DNA from: Natronomonas aquatica
Lineage (GTDB): Archaea; Halobacteriota; Halobacteria; Halobacteriales; Haloarculaceae
Assembly (NCBI RefSeq): GCF_024449025.1
Contig: NZ_JAHLKM010000017.1
Coordinates: 1-62,518 of the forward strand
Reading direction: 5' to 3'
Length of the DNA stretch: 62,518 nt
The position numbers and the translations under genes are program-made. Positions 7,609 through 15,625 of the stretch are shown in pieces; the stretch's first letter is position 1; each line of letters starts with the position of its first letter. The notes below the pieces were generated by a model that ran no database searches, was not told the origin of the DNA, and saw nothing but the letters and a program-made list of their open reading frames with translations.

Positions 7609-7625
7609 ATAGGCATATAGCCTAT
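7609..7625. promoter_or_regulatory. Palindrome upstream of TumE/TumA pair
   Basis: ATAGGC-ATATA-GCCTAT is a perfect 6-bp inverted repeat with a 5-bp spacer. It lies just upstream of the TATA-like AATTTATAC (about 7635-7643) that would place transcription start near the ATG at 7670. It is a plausible operator for TumA autoregulation. Confidence 0.4.
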
Positions 7626-7669
7626 AGCCCAATAATTTATACTTGATCGGCTTATAATTAGGACTAGAG

Positions 7670-7972
7670 ATGGCGGATGGCGATGTTTTGGTTGATGCCG
7701 AACACACTCTCCGGGACGGAACTCGAATCCGGCTCTTTGCCGTCGAAAGTTCCGCGTATCCCGGCGGTGTGAACTACCGGTTCCACTACTATGACCCGAC
7801 GACTGGCGACAGTCTCCTTCGGTATGACAATTCCCAGGTCCCGACGCACGGTGCGGGCCACCACCACCGCCACGAATGGGTGGCTGGTGACGAAGAGGTC
7901 TCAGAGCTCGAATTCGAGGATCTCGACAGCCATCTTGCTGCCTTCGAAACCGAGGTGAAAAACTATGAATGA
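7670..7972 (+). CDS. tumE: TumE-family toxin, second copy
   Basis: 100 aa. The core LLRYDNSQVPTHGAGHHHRHEW is the RYDN...HHRH signature of TumE-family toxins and is more complete than the copy at 3530. Beta strands precede it (GTRIRLFAVESS, NYRFHYYDP). The stop overlaps the following antitoxin gene by 8 bases, so the two are co-translated. Leaderless start is supported by the TATA spacing. Confidence 0.78.
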   Translation: MADGDVLVDAEHTLRDGTRIRLFAVESSAYPGGVNYRFHYYDPTTGDSLLRYDNSQVPTHGAGHHHRHEWVAGDEEVSELEFEDLDSHLAAFETEVKNYE

Positions 7973-8399
7973 GAACCCGAACGCCCACGAACTGGATGCA
8001 AATGGCGCAGAAACCTACCCGGAAACGCTTCGAATAACCGTTGAGTCTGCCGCCGATGTCTTCGAGGAGGCACGCGACCAGTCGACGACAGACGGTGTTG
8101 CAAATGTGGCCGTCAGATCGTTCGAAAGCATTGCCGATGTCCGGCAACTACTGACCGATCGCCGCGTTGAGGTGATGCGAGCCATCATGACCGACACGCC
8201 CGAGAGTATTACCAGTCTCGCTGACCGTCTCGACCGGAACTACGCCGATGTGCACAGCGATGTCCAGGTGCTCGCAGATCATCACATCGTCTATTTCGAG
8301 ACAGATGGGCGGTCGAAGCGGCCCATGATCCCGTATGACCGCGTCCATCTCGATATCGAAATAGCCGGCGATACGGCCCCCGACCGTGTATTGGCGTAA
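7965..8399 (+). CDS. TumA-like HTH antitoxin, second copy
   Basis: 144 aa, homologous to the gene at 3080-3496. It has a winged helix (RRVEVMRAIMTDTPESITSLA, then NYADVHSDVQVLADHHIV) and the shared ending IPYDRVHLDIEI. It overlaps the toxin gene by 8 bases. It is assigned as antitoxin and autorepressor from the family and operon layout. A tnpB relic on the opposite strand begins immediately downstream. Confidence 0.75.
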   Translation: MNENPNAHELDANGAETYPETLRITVESAADVFEEARDQSTTDGVANVAVRSFESIADVRQLLTDRRVEVMRAIMTDTPESITSLADRLDRNYADVHSDVQVLADHHIVYFETDGRSKRPMIPYDRVHLDIEIAGDTAPDRVLA

Positions 8400-8402
8400 A
8401 CG

Positions 8403-8455
8403 ACCCCATCCTACTTCGCTCGGGGGCAACAGCCCCGCTCGCTCGTTGAGGGTGG
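8403..8455. repeat. Right-end inverted structure of tnpB relic
   Basis: CCCCATCCTACTTCGCTCG on the left and CGCTCGTTGAGGGTGGGG on the right form a long imperfect stem around GGGGCAACAGCCCCG. This is the usual 3' end of haloarchaeal IS1341-type elements. A diverged version occurs at 13555-13610. Confidence 0.6.
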
Positions 8456-8477
8456 GGCTTTCGCGTGGACTCCCGTT

Positions 8478-9440
8478 TTACGCCTCGGATGAGGCGGGAA
8501 GAGTGTACTCTCCACTCACGTTCAACGTCCCGCGATTCAAGCGCACGTCTACGGGTGCGCCTCCGTCGTCTGCGTTTTGCCGACGCCGGAGATACTGCAA
8601 ACCGATGTTCTTCGCCGCGTTGTAGTCAGCGTGGTTCTCATACCCACAATCCAGACACGCAAATTCATCGCCGTGGCGGTTCTCGTTGTGGGTAACCCAC
8701 AACTCGAACACCGCTTCGACGTGTTCCGTGGATCTACTTGCACGGCCTCGACGCCCTGCTCGTTGGCCTTGTATTCGACGTACTCGACAAGGCGACGGAA
8801 CGCCCACAGATGCTGCCACGATGCCTCTGGAATGTTCTCACGAATGTCCGTCAAGTCCTCGAATACGATGTGCGAACAGTCGTGTTCAACTGCTTCGGCT
8901 ACAATCTCGTTGGCGACACGGTGTAGCAATATCTCGAAGCGTCCATCCTCCTTGCACTTGACACCTGCTATCGCCTCATGTGCCGCCCGTATGCCGCACT
9001 GTTGCAGATCGCCACGCCGTTTCTCGTATTCTCGCTTCCAGTGGTTGAACTCGGCTGCCGACCAGAACCGTCCGGTCGAAGCGACCGCGAGTTGATTCAC
9101 ACCGAGGTCCACACCGAGGACTGTTCTGTGCCCGGTGCCGGTGTCAGTGTCGTCGTCTTCTTTGAGCATCGACGCGTGGAGATACCAATCGCCGTTGCGT
9201 CGATGGAGCGTCGCCCGCCGGAACTCGTAGTCCTCATTGGCAACGTACTTTGTTGGCGGTACGTCGGCATCGTCGGGGAGGATGTAGTCGCACTCGATAC
9301 GTCCGTCCACAGTTGACAGCGACATCGAACACGCCGAAGCCGATCTTCGAAGCGACCGAGTAATTGGGGTTCGATCCAGCCGTCTCGCTTCGCGAGGGGC
9401 TTGACCGAACGGTCGGGTGGTACCGGGGCCGTTGACAATG
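8478..9440 (-). pseudogene. Degraded tnpB (IS1341 type)
   Basis: The minus strand encodes most of a TnpB in at least two frames. The RuvC parts VLGVDLGVNQLA and [12 protein letters not shown], then [10 protein letters not shown], are in one frame. After a one-base loss near 8695 the next frame continues [17 protein letters not shown] and [11 protein letters not shown] to the stop at 8478. All three catalytic acidic residues can be found once the frames are joined. The N-terminal third is scrambled (LAKRDGWIEP, LSTVDGRIECDYILPD in different frames). The element should be inactive as a protein. Confidence 0.8.
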
Positions 9441-9557
9441 GATCGTATCATTCGATTTCTTTGCACCGGAGAGAGCTATTGAACGGCAGTCGCTTTCTCT
9501 TACACGGCGAATGTATCCGCGAACTGACGTGGATTGGGCTTGTTCCACAAAAAGAGA

Positions 9558-9788
9558 CTACTCGTCACGGAGCCGATCTCGAGCAGCGGCAAACCGAACA
9601 GGATCCGTGTCACCGGAGAGCGCCATCTCGTTTGCCGACTGGAGCTGAGAATTGATAAGCCGATTTTGCTGACGCGACCACTCACTATCGTCGTGTGTCC
9701 GAACGTACGCAGCCCACTGTTTGATCATCGCACGCCGACGCTCCGTATTTTGCCGTTGATCGGCGTCAAACGTTTCTGAGTTCAGCAT
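9558..9788 (-). CDS. Small hypothetical protein after a nucleotidyltransferase remnant
   Basis: 76 aa, ATG at 9788, rich in Arg, Gln and Asp (NTERRRAMIKQWAAYVRTHD, SEWSRQQNRLINSQLQSANE). It overlaps the end of the upstream reading frame by 23 bases, so it was the second gene of that operon. I recall the same small protein following DUF6036-type genes in other haloarchaea, which suggests a toxin-antitoxin-like pair. Its partner is now broken. Confidence 0.5.
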   Translation of the reverse strand: MLNSETFDADQRQNTERRRAMIKQWAAYVRTHDDSEWSRQQNRLINSQLQSANEMALSGDTDPVRFAAARDRLRDE

Positions 9789-9960
9789 AGTAGTCCTCTA
9801 CTCCGAGGTTCTTAATGTAAGATTCGAGCTGCTCCATATTAAATTGTTCCTTGAATGTCAAGTACAAGTGGAGAGCATCTTCGAAATCCTTCCCGCTGTG
9901 GCTACCCGCCGCTTGCGCGAGCCGGAGTTTGTACGCAAGTTGGAGTTCGAGCGGACCAAT
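9766..9960 (-). pseudogene. 3' remnant of a DUF6036-type nucleotidyltransferase
   Basis: The minus strand reads IGPLELQLAYKLRLAQAAG, KDFEDALHLYLTFKEQFN and ends VEDYYAELRNV. This is the C-terminal part of haloarchaeal DUF6036-family nucleotidyltransferases (family from memory). The frame closes directly upstream at the duplicated AATTTAATC flanking the MITE, and no N-terminal half exists beyond it. The gene was therefore truncated before or during the MITE event. Confidence 0.5.
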
Positions 9961-9966
9961 TTAATC

Positions 9967-10093
9967 TGCTGTGTTGAATAGCGATGTTGACTAGTACGGT
10001 CGGAATTTGAGTTGGTGTATCAGAGGCTGATACCAGTAGTCTCAAAATCGGTGTCGCTTCACCGTGGCTCAGAGACCGCTATTCAACACGGCA
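9967..10093. mobile_element. 127-bp MITE
   Basis: Terminal inverted repeats of 17 bases (TGCTGTGTTGAATAGCG at 9967-9983; CGCTATTCAACACGGCA at 10077-10093, one mismatch) flank a non-coding core with an internal hairpin (TATCAG/CTGATA). The flanks carry an 8-bp direct repeat ATTTAATC at 9959-9966 and 10094-10101. An 8-bp duplication fits ISH1/IS5-type transposases acting in trans. The region from 10102 to 10272 is AT-rich and shows no gene. Confidence 0.8.
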
Positions 10094-10272
10094 ATTTAAT
10101 CAAACACAGAACTAATATTATACCACCTAACTTACTATTTGTCCTATATTTACCAAGGTATTTAAATAATGCTCAGACAATTTTGAGATAATATGATAAG
10201 AAAGCGATGATTCTGGGTTCTCACAGCACTTGACGCTCCAAAGGGTCGTCAGGAGCTGGCGGACGAATTAGA

Positions 10273-10785
10273 TTACTTTCGCTCGCCACAGCTGCACCGC
10301 GAGTGGGCGTCGGCAAACTCAACGAGATACTGATGAACTTTTTCCGCCAAATCATGCATCGCAATAGCGAAGTCTCGACCGGGTCGGTCGATATCATAAT
10401 AAAACCGTGAATGATGTTCAGACCGGAAAGCTTCGATCCGATCGGCGACATCCTCATCAGAGAAGACATTTCGTGCCGCGATGTCATCGAACACTTCCTC
10501 GTGTTTTCTGTAGTCTGCGGATTCCGTCGCTGTCATCTCGACAAGGTAAAACTGGAACGATCGCTCGATCGCGTTGAACGAGAGTTCGACGATGCTCACG
10601 TAGTTGTTCGTTCCCTGCCGAAGTTGCCGACACGTCCCTAGCATCGCACACGCCTTCCCGAGTTGGATGTCAGCGTCATCGTCAGCCCGCTGCCAGGACA
10701 GTGAGTCCTGTGCAGGCCCGGTTTCGCCATCTTCTAACAACTGTTCGGCACGTTCGAACGCGTCGACGACCTCATGCAGACCCAT
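10273..10785 (-). CDS. HEPN-domain toxin of a HEPN/MNT pair
   Basis: 170 aa, all-helical, beginning MGLHEVVDAFERAEQLLEDG. The C-terminal part RFYYDIDRPGRDFAIAMHDLA contains the R-x(n)-H type motif of HEPN ribonucleases. It overlaps the end of the nucleotidyltransferase gene upstream, the classic HEPN-MNT order reversed (MNT first). The start at ATG 10785 is fixed by a strong Shine-Dalgarno sequence 8 bases upstream, rather than the TTG at 10791. HEPN toxins cut RNA and are silenced by MNT-mediated modification. Confidence 0.7.
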   Translation of the reverse strand: MGLHEVVDAFERAEQLLEDGETGPAQDSLSWQRADDDADIQLGKACAMLGTCRQLRQGTNNYVSIVELSFNAIERSFQFYLVEMTATESADYRKHEEVFDDIAARNVFSDEDVADRIEAFRSEHHSRFYYDIDRPGRDFAIAMHDLAEKVHQYLVEFADAHSRCSCGERK

Positions 10786-11464
10786 TTCCAAACACCTCCT
10801 GTTTCACCGCCTCAAGTGCCGGCGACTCTCGGAGCGTCAGTCCTTCGACGAAAATAGCCTCAATCCGATCGTGGTTTGCGGCCGACGATTGGGGTTCGAC
10901 GATGATGTGTGCCTCGTACCGATCGCCGTCAAATTCCTCCTCAGCGATCTCTTGTTCGATGGCGTGGGCTTCACGCTGTGCCTGCATGCGGTTGCCCTCG
11001 ACAACGACGAACAGGTCAATGTCGCTCGTTCGATCAGCGCTTCCTCGTGCGACGCTACCGAAGAGGACGACGCCGATATCGTTACCAACCCGTTCTTCGA
11101 GTCTATCGAGAATCGTTCTGACTGGTGCCTGATATGCTGCTTGTGGGATGGTCGTGACTGGATCATCGGCTTTGACAAGCGCCGCTGGATTCATCTGAAC
11201 ACCGTTCGCCCGGCCAGATCGATTGACAGTGATCACGCCAAGTGCTTCGAGCGTATCGACGGCAGCATTTACACTACTCAATCCGTTCTCCGTTACTCGG
11301 TAGAGTTCCCGGTTCGTGAAGGCTCGATCCGGGTTGTCGACGAGGATGTGTAAGATATCAGCAGTTGCCCCGTATCGGAATGCCTCCGGCTCACCGAGCG
11401 GGACTGGAAGCCGAACGTATGATCCCGCTTTTGGCTCTCTGTTTTGAATAGTTTCAACGTTCAT
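10772..11464 (-). CDS. MNT-type nucleotidyltransferase antitoxin with N-terminal winged helix
   Basis: 230 aa, ATG at 11464. Residues 30-90 form a winged helix (ATADILHILVDNPDRAFTN, LSSVNAAVDTLEALGVI). The nucleotidyltransferase core is VVLFGSVARGSADRTSDIDLF: GS followed by DxD, the metal-binding signature of MNT proteins. A TATA-like GATTTTAAT lies about 28 bases upstream. The HEPN gene follows with overlap. The likely role is to adenylylate and silence the HEPN toxin, with autoregulation through the winged helix. Confidence 0.8.
   Translation of the reverse strand: MNVETIQNREPKAGSYVRLPVPLGEPEAFRYGATADILHILVDNPDRAFTNRELYRVTENGLSSVNAAVDTLEALGVITVNRSGRANGVQMNPAALVKADDPVTTIPQAAYQAPVRTILDRLEERVGNDIGVVLFGSVARGSADRTSDIDLFVVVEGNRMQAQREAHAIEQEIAEEEFDGDRYEAHIIVEPQSSAANHDRIEAIFVEGLTLRESPALEAVKQEVFGNGSA
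10793..10800 (-). promoter_or_regulatory. Shine-Dalgarno site for the HEPN gene
   Basis: The minus strand reads AGGAGGTG, 7 bases before ATG 10785, inside the end of the MNT reading frame. Strong SD sites are uncommon in this mostly leaderless gene set, so internal re-initiation is likely. Confidence 0.55.
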
Positions 11465-11720
11465 GAATGGTTTACTGGTTCAAACAATTAAAATCTTGCT
11501 CGGCTGCCGAGCACGCTTAGAGATGCTCTCCGAGTGGGTTAACAAAGCTAATTAGCGCAAAGCGCATCCTTCCCTCGATCTAGGTCTGTCGTTCATCAGT
11601 GGCTTAATCAGAAGACTCCGCGGAAGACAGCGCTACGGCGAACCCATGGCTGCTGTTGGCCCCTCGGCGAGGGGCCGCTCACAGGACCACTCCCGTCAGG
11701 ACAAAAGTTCCCACTCATAG

Positions 11721-12077
11721 TCAGGGCCAAGAGTCGCCGCCGGCGTCGGCAGTCGAGTGCTCGATAGCGGCTGTTTGCAACTGCTCGACGAGAGCCTCAG
11801 CGTCGGTCGCCGACAACAAGGCGGTGACGTGACCACTCGTGGTCGTCAACTGTAGCCCGATCGCATCCTCGTACGGAGTAACGGAAACCGCAACGTCGGT
11901 CGTCGGCGGACTCGAAACCACGAAACTGCCACGCGTCGAAAGCGGCGTCATCCCAGACGCAGTGGCAGTTATGAGGCTCCCGCCGTCGGTACGAGGACCA
12001 TCAGTCGAGTCGGGAAGGCGCTCGAGGACGGCGGCTGCCGCCAACCACGGCGCACTGGAGGGCTCCTCGCTCGTCAT
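11721..12077 (-). CDS. Conserved haloarchaeal protein, copy B of three
   Basis: 118 aa, aligned end to end with copies A and C: SAPWLAAAAVLERLPDST, LSTRGSFVVSSPPTTDV, PYEDAIGLQLTTTSGH and DAEALVEQLQTAA. Start ATG overlaps the upstream small ORF as ATGA. On the same strand beyond the stop a short frame (MSGNFCPDGSGPVSGPSPRG) is partly shared with copy C but diverges quickly. Function unknown. Confidence 0.6.
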   Translation of the reverse strand: MTSEEPSSAPWLAAAAVLERLPDSTDGPRTDGGSLITATASGMTPLSTRGSFVVSSPPTTDVAVSVTPYEDAIGLQLTTTSGHVTALLSATDAEALVEQLQTAAIEHSTADAGGDSWP

Positions 12078-12202
12078 CGGTGGGCCTCCAGGTCGAGCGA
12101 CTCAGTTGGTTCCTCGACAGGGGCACGCAACGAGTCACAGTCGTTGGGCGATGATCGATACACGAATTGAATCGTCGATGTTGGACAGAGTAAAACAGTC
12201 AT
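12074..12202 (-). CDS. Small 42-aa protein coupled to the repeated gene, copy B
   Basis: ATG at 12202: MTVLLCPTSTIQFVYRSS, ending ESLDLEAHR. A GTG frame from 12316 is open but lies about 10 bases upstream of where the TATA box would start the RNA. About 100 bases of leader therefore precede the ATG. The ATGA overlap with the next gene is conserved. Confidence 0.5.
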   Translation of the reverse strand: MTVLLCPTSTIQFVYRSSPNDCDSLRAPVEEPTESLDLEAHR

Positions 12203-12530
12203 TGTACTGTCAACCGGCGAGTGCTCGTCGGCACCCGCGCGGCCACGGTGTGGAGAGCCACCTCGAGCGACACAGGCCGCTTGCCGCAGGCTGGCAGCCA
12301 ACCGACACCGGACCACGACTCAATTCTATAAATACACTCTCAGGGATCGATGAACCACTCTCCGCTACTTCCTTCAGGGACAATACTCCCACTCGCCCGT
12401 CGATGCCGAGATCTGTCATGAATGGCTGAACCTCTCCGGGGCGATCATCGGCGTCCATACTACGCACAACGGCAGTAAGTGAACTGGCTCGAAGAGTTGA
12501 AAACGGGAGACAGCATACACAAAAACACGA

Positions 12531-12629
12531 ATGGCACTGAAAGACCGTCCCGAAGACGAAACCGCTGACGAGAAACTCGATCGCCTTGTTGAGGAAGATC
12601 GAGAAATTCTCGACGCGCTCGACGAATAG
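12531..12629 (+). CDS. Small acidic ORF, 32 aa
   Basis: ATG at 12531, stop at 12627: MALKDRPEDETADEKLDRL then VEEDREILDALDE. The composition is strongly acidic and helical with haloarchaeal codon choice. It is the same length and character as the ORF at 1602-1700. It lies 100 bases upstream of the SWIM gene on the same strand. Function unknown; an antitoxin-like role is possible. Confidence 0.4.
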   Translation: MALKDRPEDETADEKLDRLVEEDREILDALDE

Positions 12630-12729
12630 ACGGCTCGCGGCGACGCTGACGATGGCGCTGGCCGATCCGAGTCGGCAGGCCGCCGGTTCGGCACCGAAAT
12701 CGAATTTACCTCCACCTAAAAGACGAGAT

Positions 12730-13530
12730 ATGAACGTTGACAGGGAGACGATCCGGAGTCGGAGCACCGATGCAGTGTTCGAGCGCGGGGAAAACTACCG
12801 CGACGAGGGACGTATTCAGCGACTCAACCGATTTGATGAAATCGTGACTGCGACCGTCAACGGATCGAAACTGTACGACGTGATCGTCGAGTTCGGCGGG
12901 CGGAGCATCGACACACGGTGTACCTGTCCGTACGATGGCGGTGGTGAGTGTAAGCACGTCGTCGCGGTTTGGCTGGACATTGCCGCAAACCCGCCACAGG
13001 ACGAGAGCGAGGATATCGAGACGATTCTCGAGGACGTATCGGCCGATGACCTGCGTGGATTCGTCCGTGACGCACTTGCCGAACACGCTGCGTTGCGCGA
13101 CCAGTTTCTCGCACGCTTTGGCGAGGACCACAAATCGGTCAACGAGTACCGCGAAGAGATCGCGAAACTTTTCGAGCAACACGCCGACCCGGTCGTGTTC
13201 GAGGCCATCGATTTCTCCCGGTTTTTCGATATCGCTGAGCAGTACCGCGACCGCGACCGATACTTGGCCGCTGCGACCGTCTATCGAGCGGTGTTTGAGG
13301 AAGTCGACGAGAAATCGAACTGGATCGATGGAGCATACGACCACTACGCACGGACCATCCAGACAGCTATCGATGGGTACGCCGACTGTATCCTTGCCAC
13401 CGACCCGACTCCTGAAGAATTCGACAGGTATGCGGGCGTGCTGGAAGCACGAGCAACGTCGGAGCCACCGATCAACAGTGACCAGTTCTGGCGCGAACTC
13501 GACAATCTCGAAGAGCGATACAATGAGTGA
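12730..13530 (+). CDS. SWIM zinc-finger protein
   Basis: 266 aa. The N-terminal part carries the SWIM motif CxCxnCxH as TRCTCPYDGGGECKHVVAVWL at about residues 59-79. The rest is helical, with acidic stretches. ATG 12730 is chosen because AATTTACC sits about 25 bases upstream. SWIM proteins bind DNA or protein partners and often stand beside SNF2-type helicases. Here the next frame starts within the last codons (ATGAGTGA) but is cut off after 11 codons by an IS relic, so a partner gene seems to have been lost. Confidence 0.75.
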   Translation: MNVDRETIRSRSTDAVFERGENYRDEGRIQRLNRFDEIVTATVNGSKLYDVIVEFGGRSIDTRCTCPYDGGGECKHVVAVWLDIAANPPQDESEDIETILEDVSADDLRGFVRDALAEHAALRDQFLARFGEDHKSVNEYREEIAKLFEQHADPVVFEAIDFSRFFDIAEQYRDRDRYLAAATVYRAVFEEVDEKSNWIDGAYDHYARTIQTAIDGYADCILATDPTPEEFDRYAGVLEARATSEPPINSDQFWRELDNLEERYNE

Positions 13531-13554
13531 GACAACAGACCGATTCGTCAACGA
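13522..13554 (+). pseudogene. 5' stub of a gene cut by an IS relic
   Basis: ATG at 13522 overlaps the SWIM stop and encodes MSETTDRFVND before the sequence becomes the right end of a tnpB element (CACCCTACTGCGCTCGGG). The tight overlap is typical of a true operon partner. Only this stub remains. Confidence 0.35.
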
Positions 13555-13785
13555 CCTCACCCTACTGCGCTCGGGCAAATCAACTACCACTCGCTTGTTG
13601 AGGATGGGGCTTGTCGGTGGACACCCACTCCTGCTCGGCAAACTCGCCGGCTGGTGAGAGTGTCCCCGACACTAAGGCCAGGTGACTCGTGGCCTGCCCG
13701 GACGAACGCTTGTGGCTCGCCGGGCTGGATAGGTCCTCACTCAGATACCGGAATCCGATGTTCTTCGCCGCATTATAAAACGTTC
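13555..13785 (-). pseudogene. tnpB C-terminal fragment with right end
   Basis: The minus strand from 13785 reads [14 protein letters not shown], then LVSGTLSPAGEFAEQEWV, matching the C-terminus of the tnpB relic at 8478 ([27 protein letters not shown]). Near 13555-13610 lies the diverged right-end stem (CCCTACTGCGCTCGGG / CGCTTGTTGAGGATGGGG). The N-terminal three quarters are gone. Confidence 0.65.
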
Positions 13786-13932
13786 CTGAACACCTGGCAC
13801 ATGGCCAGGCTCTTCGACGAGCCTGTCGGTGACGAAAAGGCCGACCACGCTGCCGTGCCGGTATGTGCGTCTCCGAACGATATCGAGACCAGCAAAGAAA
13901 GTTTGAAATTCAAGGACTTCGTATTAGAGAAT

Positions 13933-14556
13933 ATGGCTCCGCATCCTCTCTCGGAGACGCCCCCACAGGATTTCGAAGCCGGGATCAATCAACTTGCCAC
14001 CGTCGGGCGGCTGTTAGATCATCCAGAACTCGCGCGTGTCTATGTGTATGTTTGCTACTATGGGCCAGTTACTCGACCGCAGATCAAAGCCGCATTGAGT
14101 ATCCCGAAGACCACGGTGTACGATCACGTTGAGACACTTGAGACACTCGGTGTCATTACGATAGAGGGAACACGACCGATGGAAGTGACAGCGGACCCAG
14201 TCCGAATCACCACTGATGGCCACGTGGTGACGCCGACACACCTCCATGCCGTTGCGCTACAGGAAGTCGACGAAGACATTTCATACTTCGTTGAGCGACA
14301 CGGTGTTGGAAAACTCGCTGCTGCGGTTCGACAGGCCGGGCTTCATTATGGAGACCGGACTACCCAGCGGATGGCCGCTGATCCACTTGGTATCTCAACT
14401 GGTGAGGCGATCAGTATTATCCTCGCACTCAAGCCAGCGATCGCTGCCGGACGCGAATACGACCCTTACTTCGACGTGATTTTCCCGGAGCTTGCAGACG
14501 ACATCGAATTCGAGACTGACATTGACGTGACTGCGTCGCTGCCAAACGCTGAATGA
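13933..14556 (+). CDS. Winged-helix regulator paired with PIN-domain gene
   Basis: 207 aa from ATG 13933 (MAPHPLSETPPQDF); an in-frame ATG at 13801 would add 44 residues. The winged helix is LARVYVYVCYYGPVTRPQIK, then IPKTTVYDHVETLETLGVI. A C-terminal helical part follows. AT-rich TTTGAAATT lies about 25 bases before 13933, supporting that start. The PIN-domain gene begins 12 bases after its stop, a regulator-toxin arrangement. Confidence 0.65.
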   Translation: MAPHPLSETPPQDFEAGINQLATVGRLLDHPELARVYVYVCYYGPVTRPQIKAALSIPKTTVYDHVETLETLGVITIEGTRPMEVTADPVRITTDGHVVTPTHLHAVALQEVDEDISYFVERHGVGKLAAAVRQAGLHYGDRTTQRMAADPLGISTGEAISIILALKPAIAAGREYDPYFDVIFPELADDIEFETDIDVTASLPNAE

Positions 14557-14568
14557 TCAATCGAGCTA

Positions 14569-15105
14569 ATGGGAAGTTCATCTCCGCTCTCCGCTGAACA
14601 CGCCACATTGGTCGATGCGAACGTGTTCATCAGTATTGGGAATCCAGGAACCGCCAAACATCGTCGGTTTCGTCGCGTTGTTCGGCGTGCCGGCGTGACG
14701 CTGCTGGTTCCTGCTCGGGTCGAAGAGGAGATCGAACAAGGAAACGTCAAACCAGCATTGGAGCGTGCTCAAGATGAGGGATGGGCGAAGGTTATAACAG
14801 CACCAACTGTCGCACACAGCAAGGCGACGACAGCCCAAGATATCGTCCGGCGAGCAATCGCCTCGAAATCAGCCGAAAAAGACGAGCACGATGTTGAAAA
14901 AGCCGATCCAGTGTTTGCCGGGCTTGCTGTCGAATACATTCTCAATGAGAAACAGCCCGAAAACGTGACAGTGATCACCGCTGATCGGCTTGCTCGAGAG
15001 GCAATCGAAACCGCAATAACATCATTAGGATATGACGACCAGGTTTCAACGGTTACACTCTGGGATCTCATTGATCGCGACGATGATGACATCACACTCA
15101 TTTGA
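14569..15105 (+). CDS. PIN-like domain protein (VapC-type ribonuclease)
   Basis: 178 aa. PIN-type acidic residues can be picked out in order: LVDANVFIS near the N-terminus, VPARVEEEIE, EKADPVFAGLAVEYI and VTVITADRLAREA near the C-terminus. This matches the Asp-Glu-Asp-Asp arrangement of the PIN fold, which chelates Mg for RNA cleavage. It is longer than a minimal VapC (about 130 aa). The upstream winged-helix gene would act as antitoxin or regulator. Repeat copy C begins directly after the stop. Confidence 0.65.
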   Translation: MGSSSPLSAEHATLVDANVFISIGNPGTAKHRRFRRVVRRAGVTLLVPARVEEEIEQGNVKPALERAQDEGWAKVITAPTVAHSKATTAQDIVRRAIASKSAEKDEHDVEKADPVFAGLAVEYILNEKQPENVTVITADRLAREAIETAITSLGYDDQVSTVTLWDLIDRDDDDITLI

Positions 15106-15271
15106 CTCAAAGCGCAGCTTCCTCTCGATCCACGTCTATTGTTCATCGGTATCTTGCTCAGAAGGCTCCGCGGAAGAGGGCACTACACCGAGCTCATCGC
15201 TGGCTGTTGCCCCCTCGGCGAGGGGCCGCTCATAGAATCACTCCCGTCGGGACGGAAGTTCCCAATCATGG

Positions 15272-15625
15272 TCAGGGCCAGGACTCGTCGCCGACCTTGC
15301 CAGTCGAGTACTCGGTGGCGGCGACCTGCAACCGCTCGGCGAGGGCCTCGGCGTCGGTGGCCGACAACAAAGCGGTGACGTGACCGCTTGCGGTCGTCAA
15401 CTGCAGCCCGATCGCATCCTCGTACGGGGTAACCGAGATTTCGACGTTAGTGGTCGGTGGACTGGAAACCACGAAACTCCCACGCGTCGAGAGCGTCTTC
15501 GCCGTCGCGGTGTCAGCTGTGCGGCTCCCACCGTTGGTACGAGGACCATTGGTCGAATCAGAGAGGCGCTTAAGGACGGCAGCTGCCGCCAACCACGGCG
15601 CACTGGAGGAATCCTCGCTCGTCAT
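15272..15625 (-). CDS. Conserved haloarchaeal protein, copy C of three
   Basis: 117 aa: SSAPWLAAAAVLKRLSDST, LSTRGSFVVSSPPTTNV, PYEDAIGLQLTTASGH and DAEALAERLQVAATEY. Three-residue indels between copies keep the frame, consistent with selection on the protein. ATGA overlap with the upstream small ORF. Function unknown. Confidence 0.6.
   Translation of the reverse strand: MTSEDSSSAPWLAAAAVLKRLSDSTNGPRTNGGSRTADTATAKTLSTRGSFVVSSPPTTNVEISVTPYEDAIGLQLTTASGHVTALLSATDAEALAERLQVAATEYSTGKVGDESWP

Larger units (their letters stand above)
11553..12346. repeat. Copy B of the three-copy duplicated unit
   Basis: This segment is homologous to 15109-15938 over its whole length and to 5480-6146 over the right three quarters. 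It includes the 3' extension with the palindrome GGCCCCTCGGCGAGGGGCC (11658-11676), two overlapping minus ORFs, a conserved leader and a TATA box near 12328-12334. Confidence 0.7.

Noticed and set aside
12074-12316. 80-aa GTG-start version of the small repeated ORF
   Set aside because: Its start lies upstream of the predicted transcription start, and copy A has a one-base indel that breaks this longer frame.
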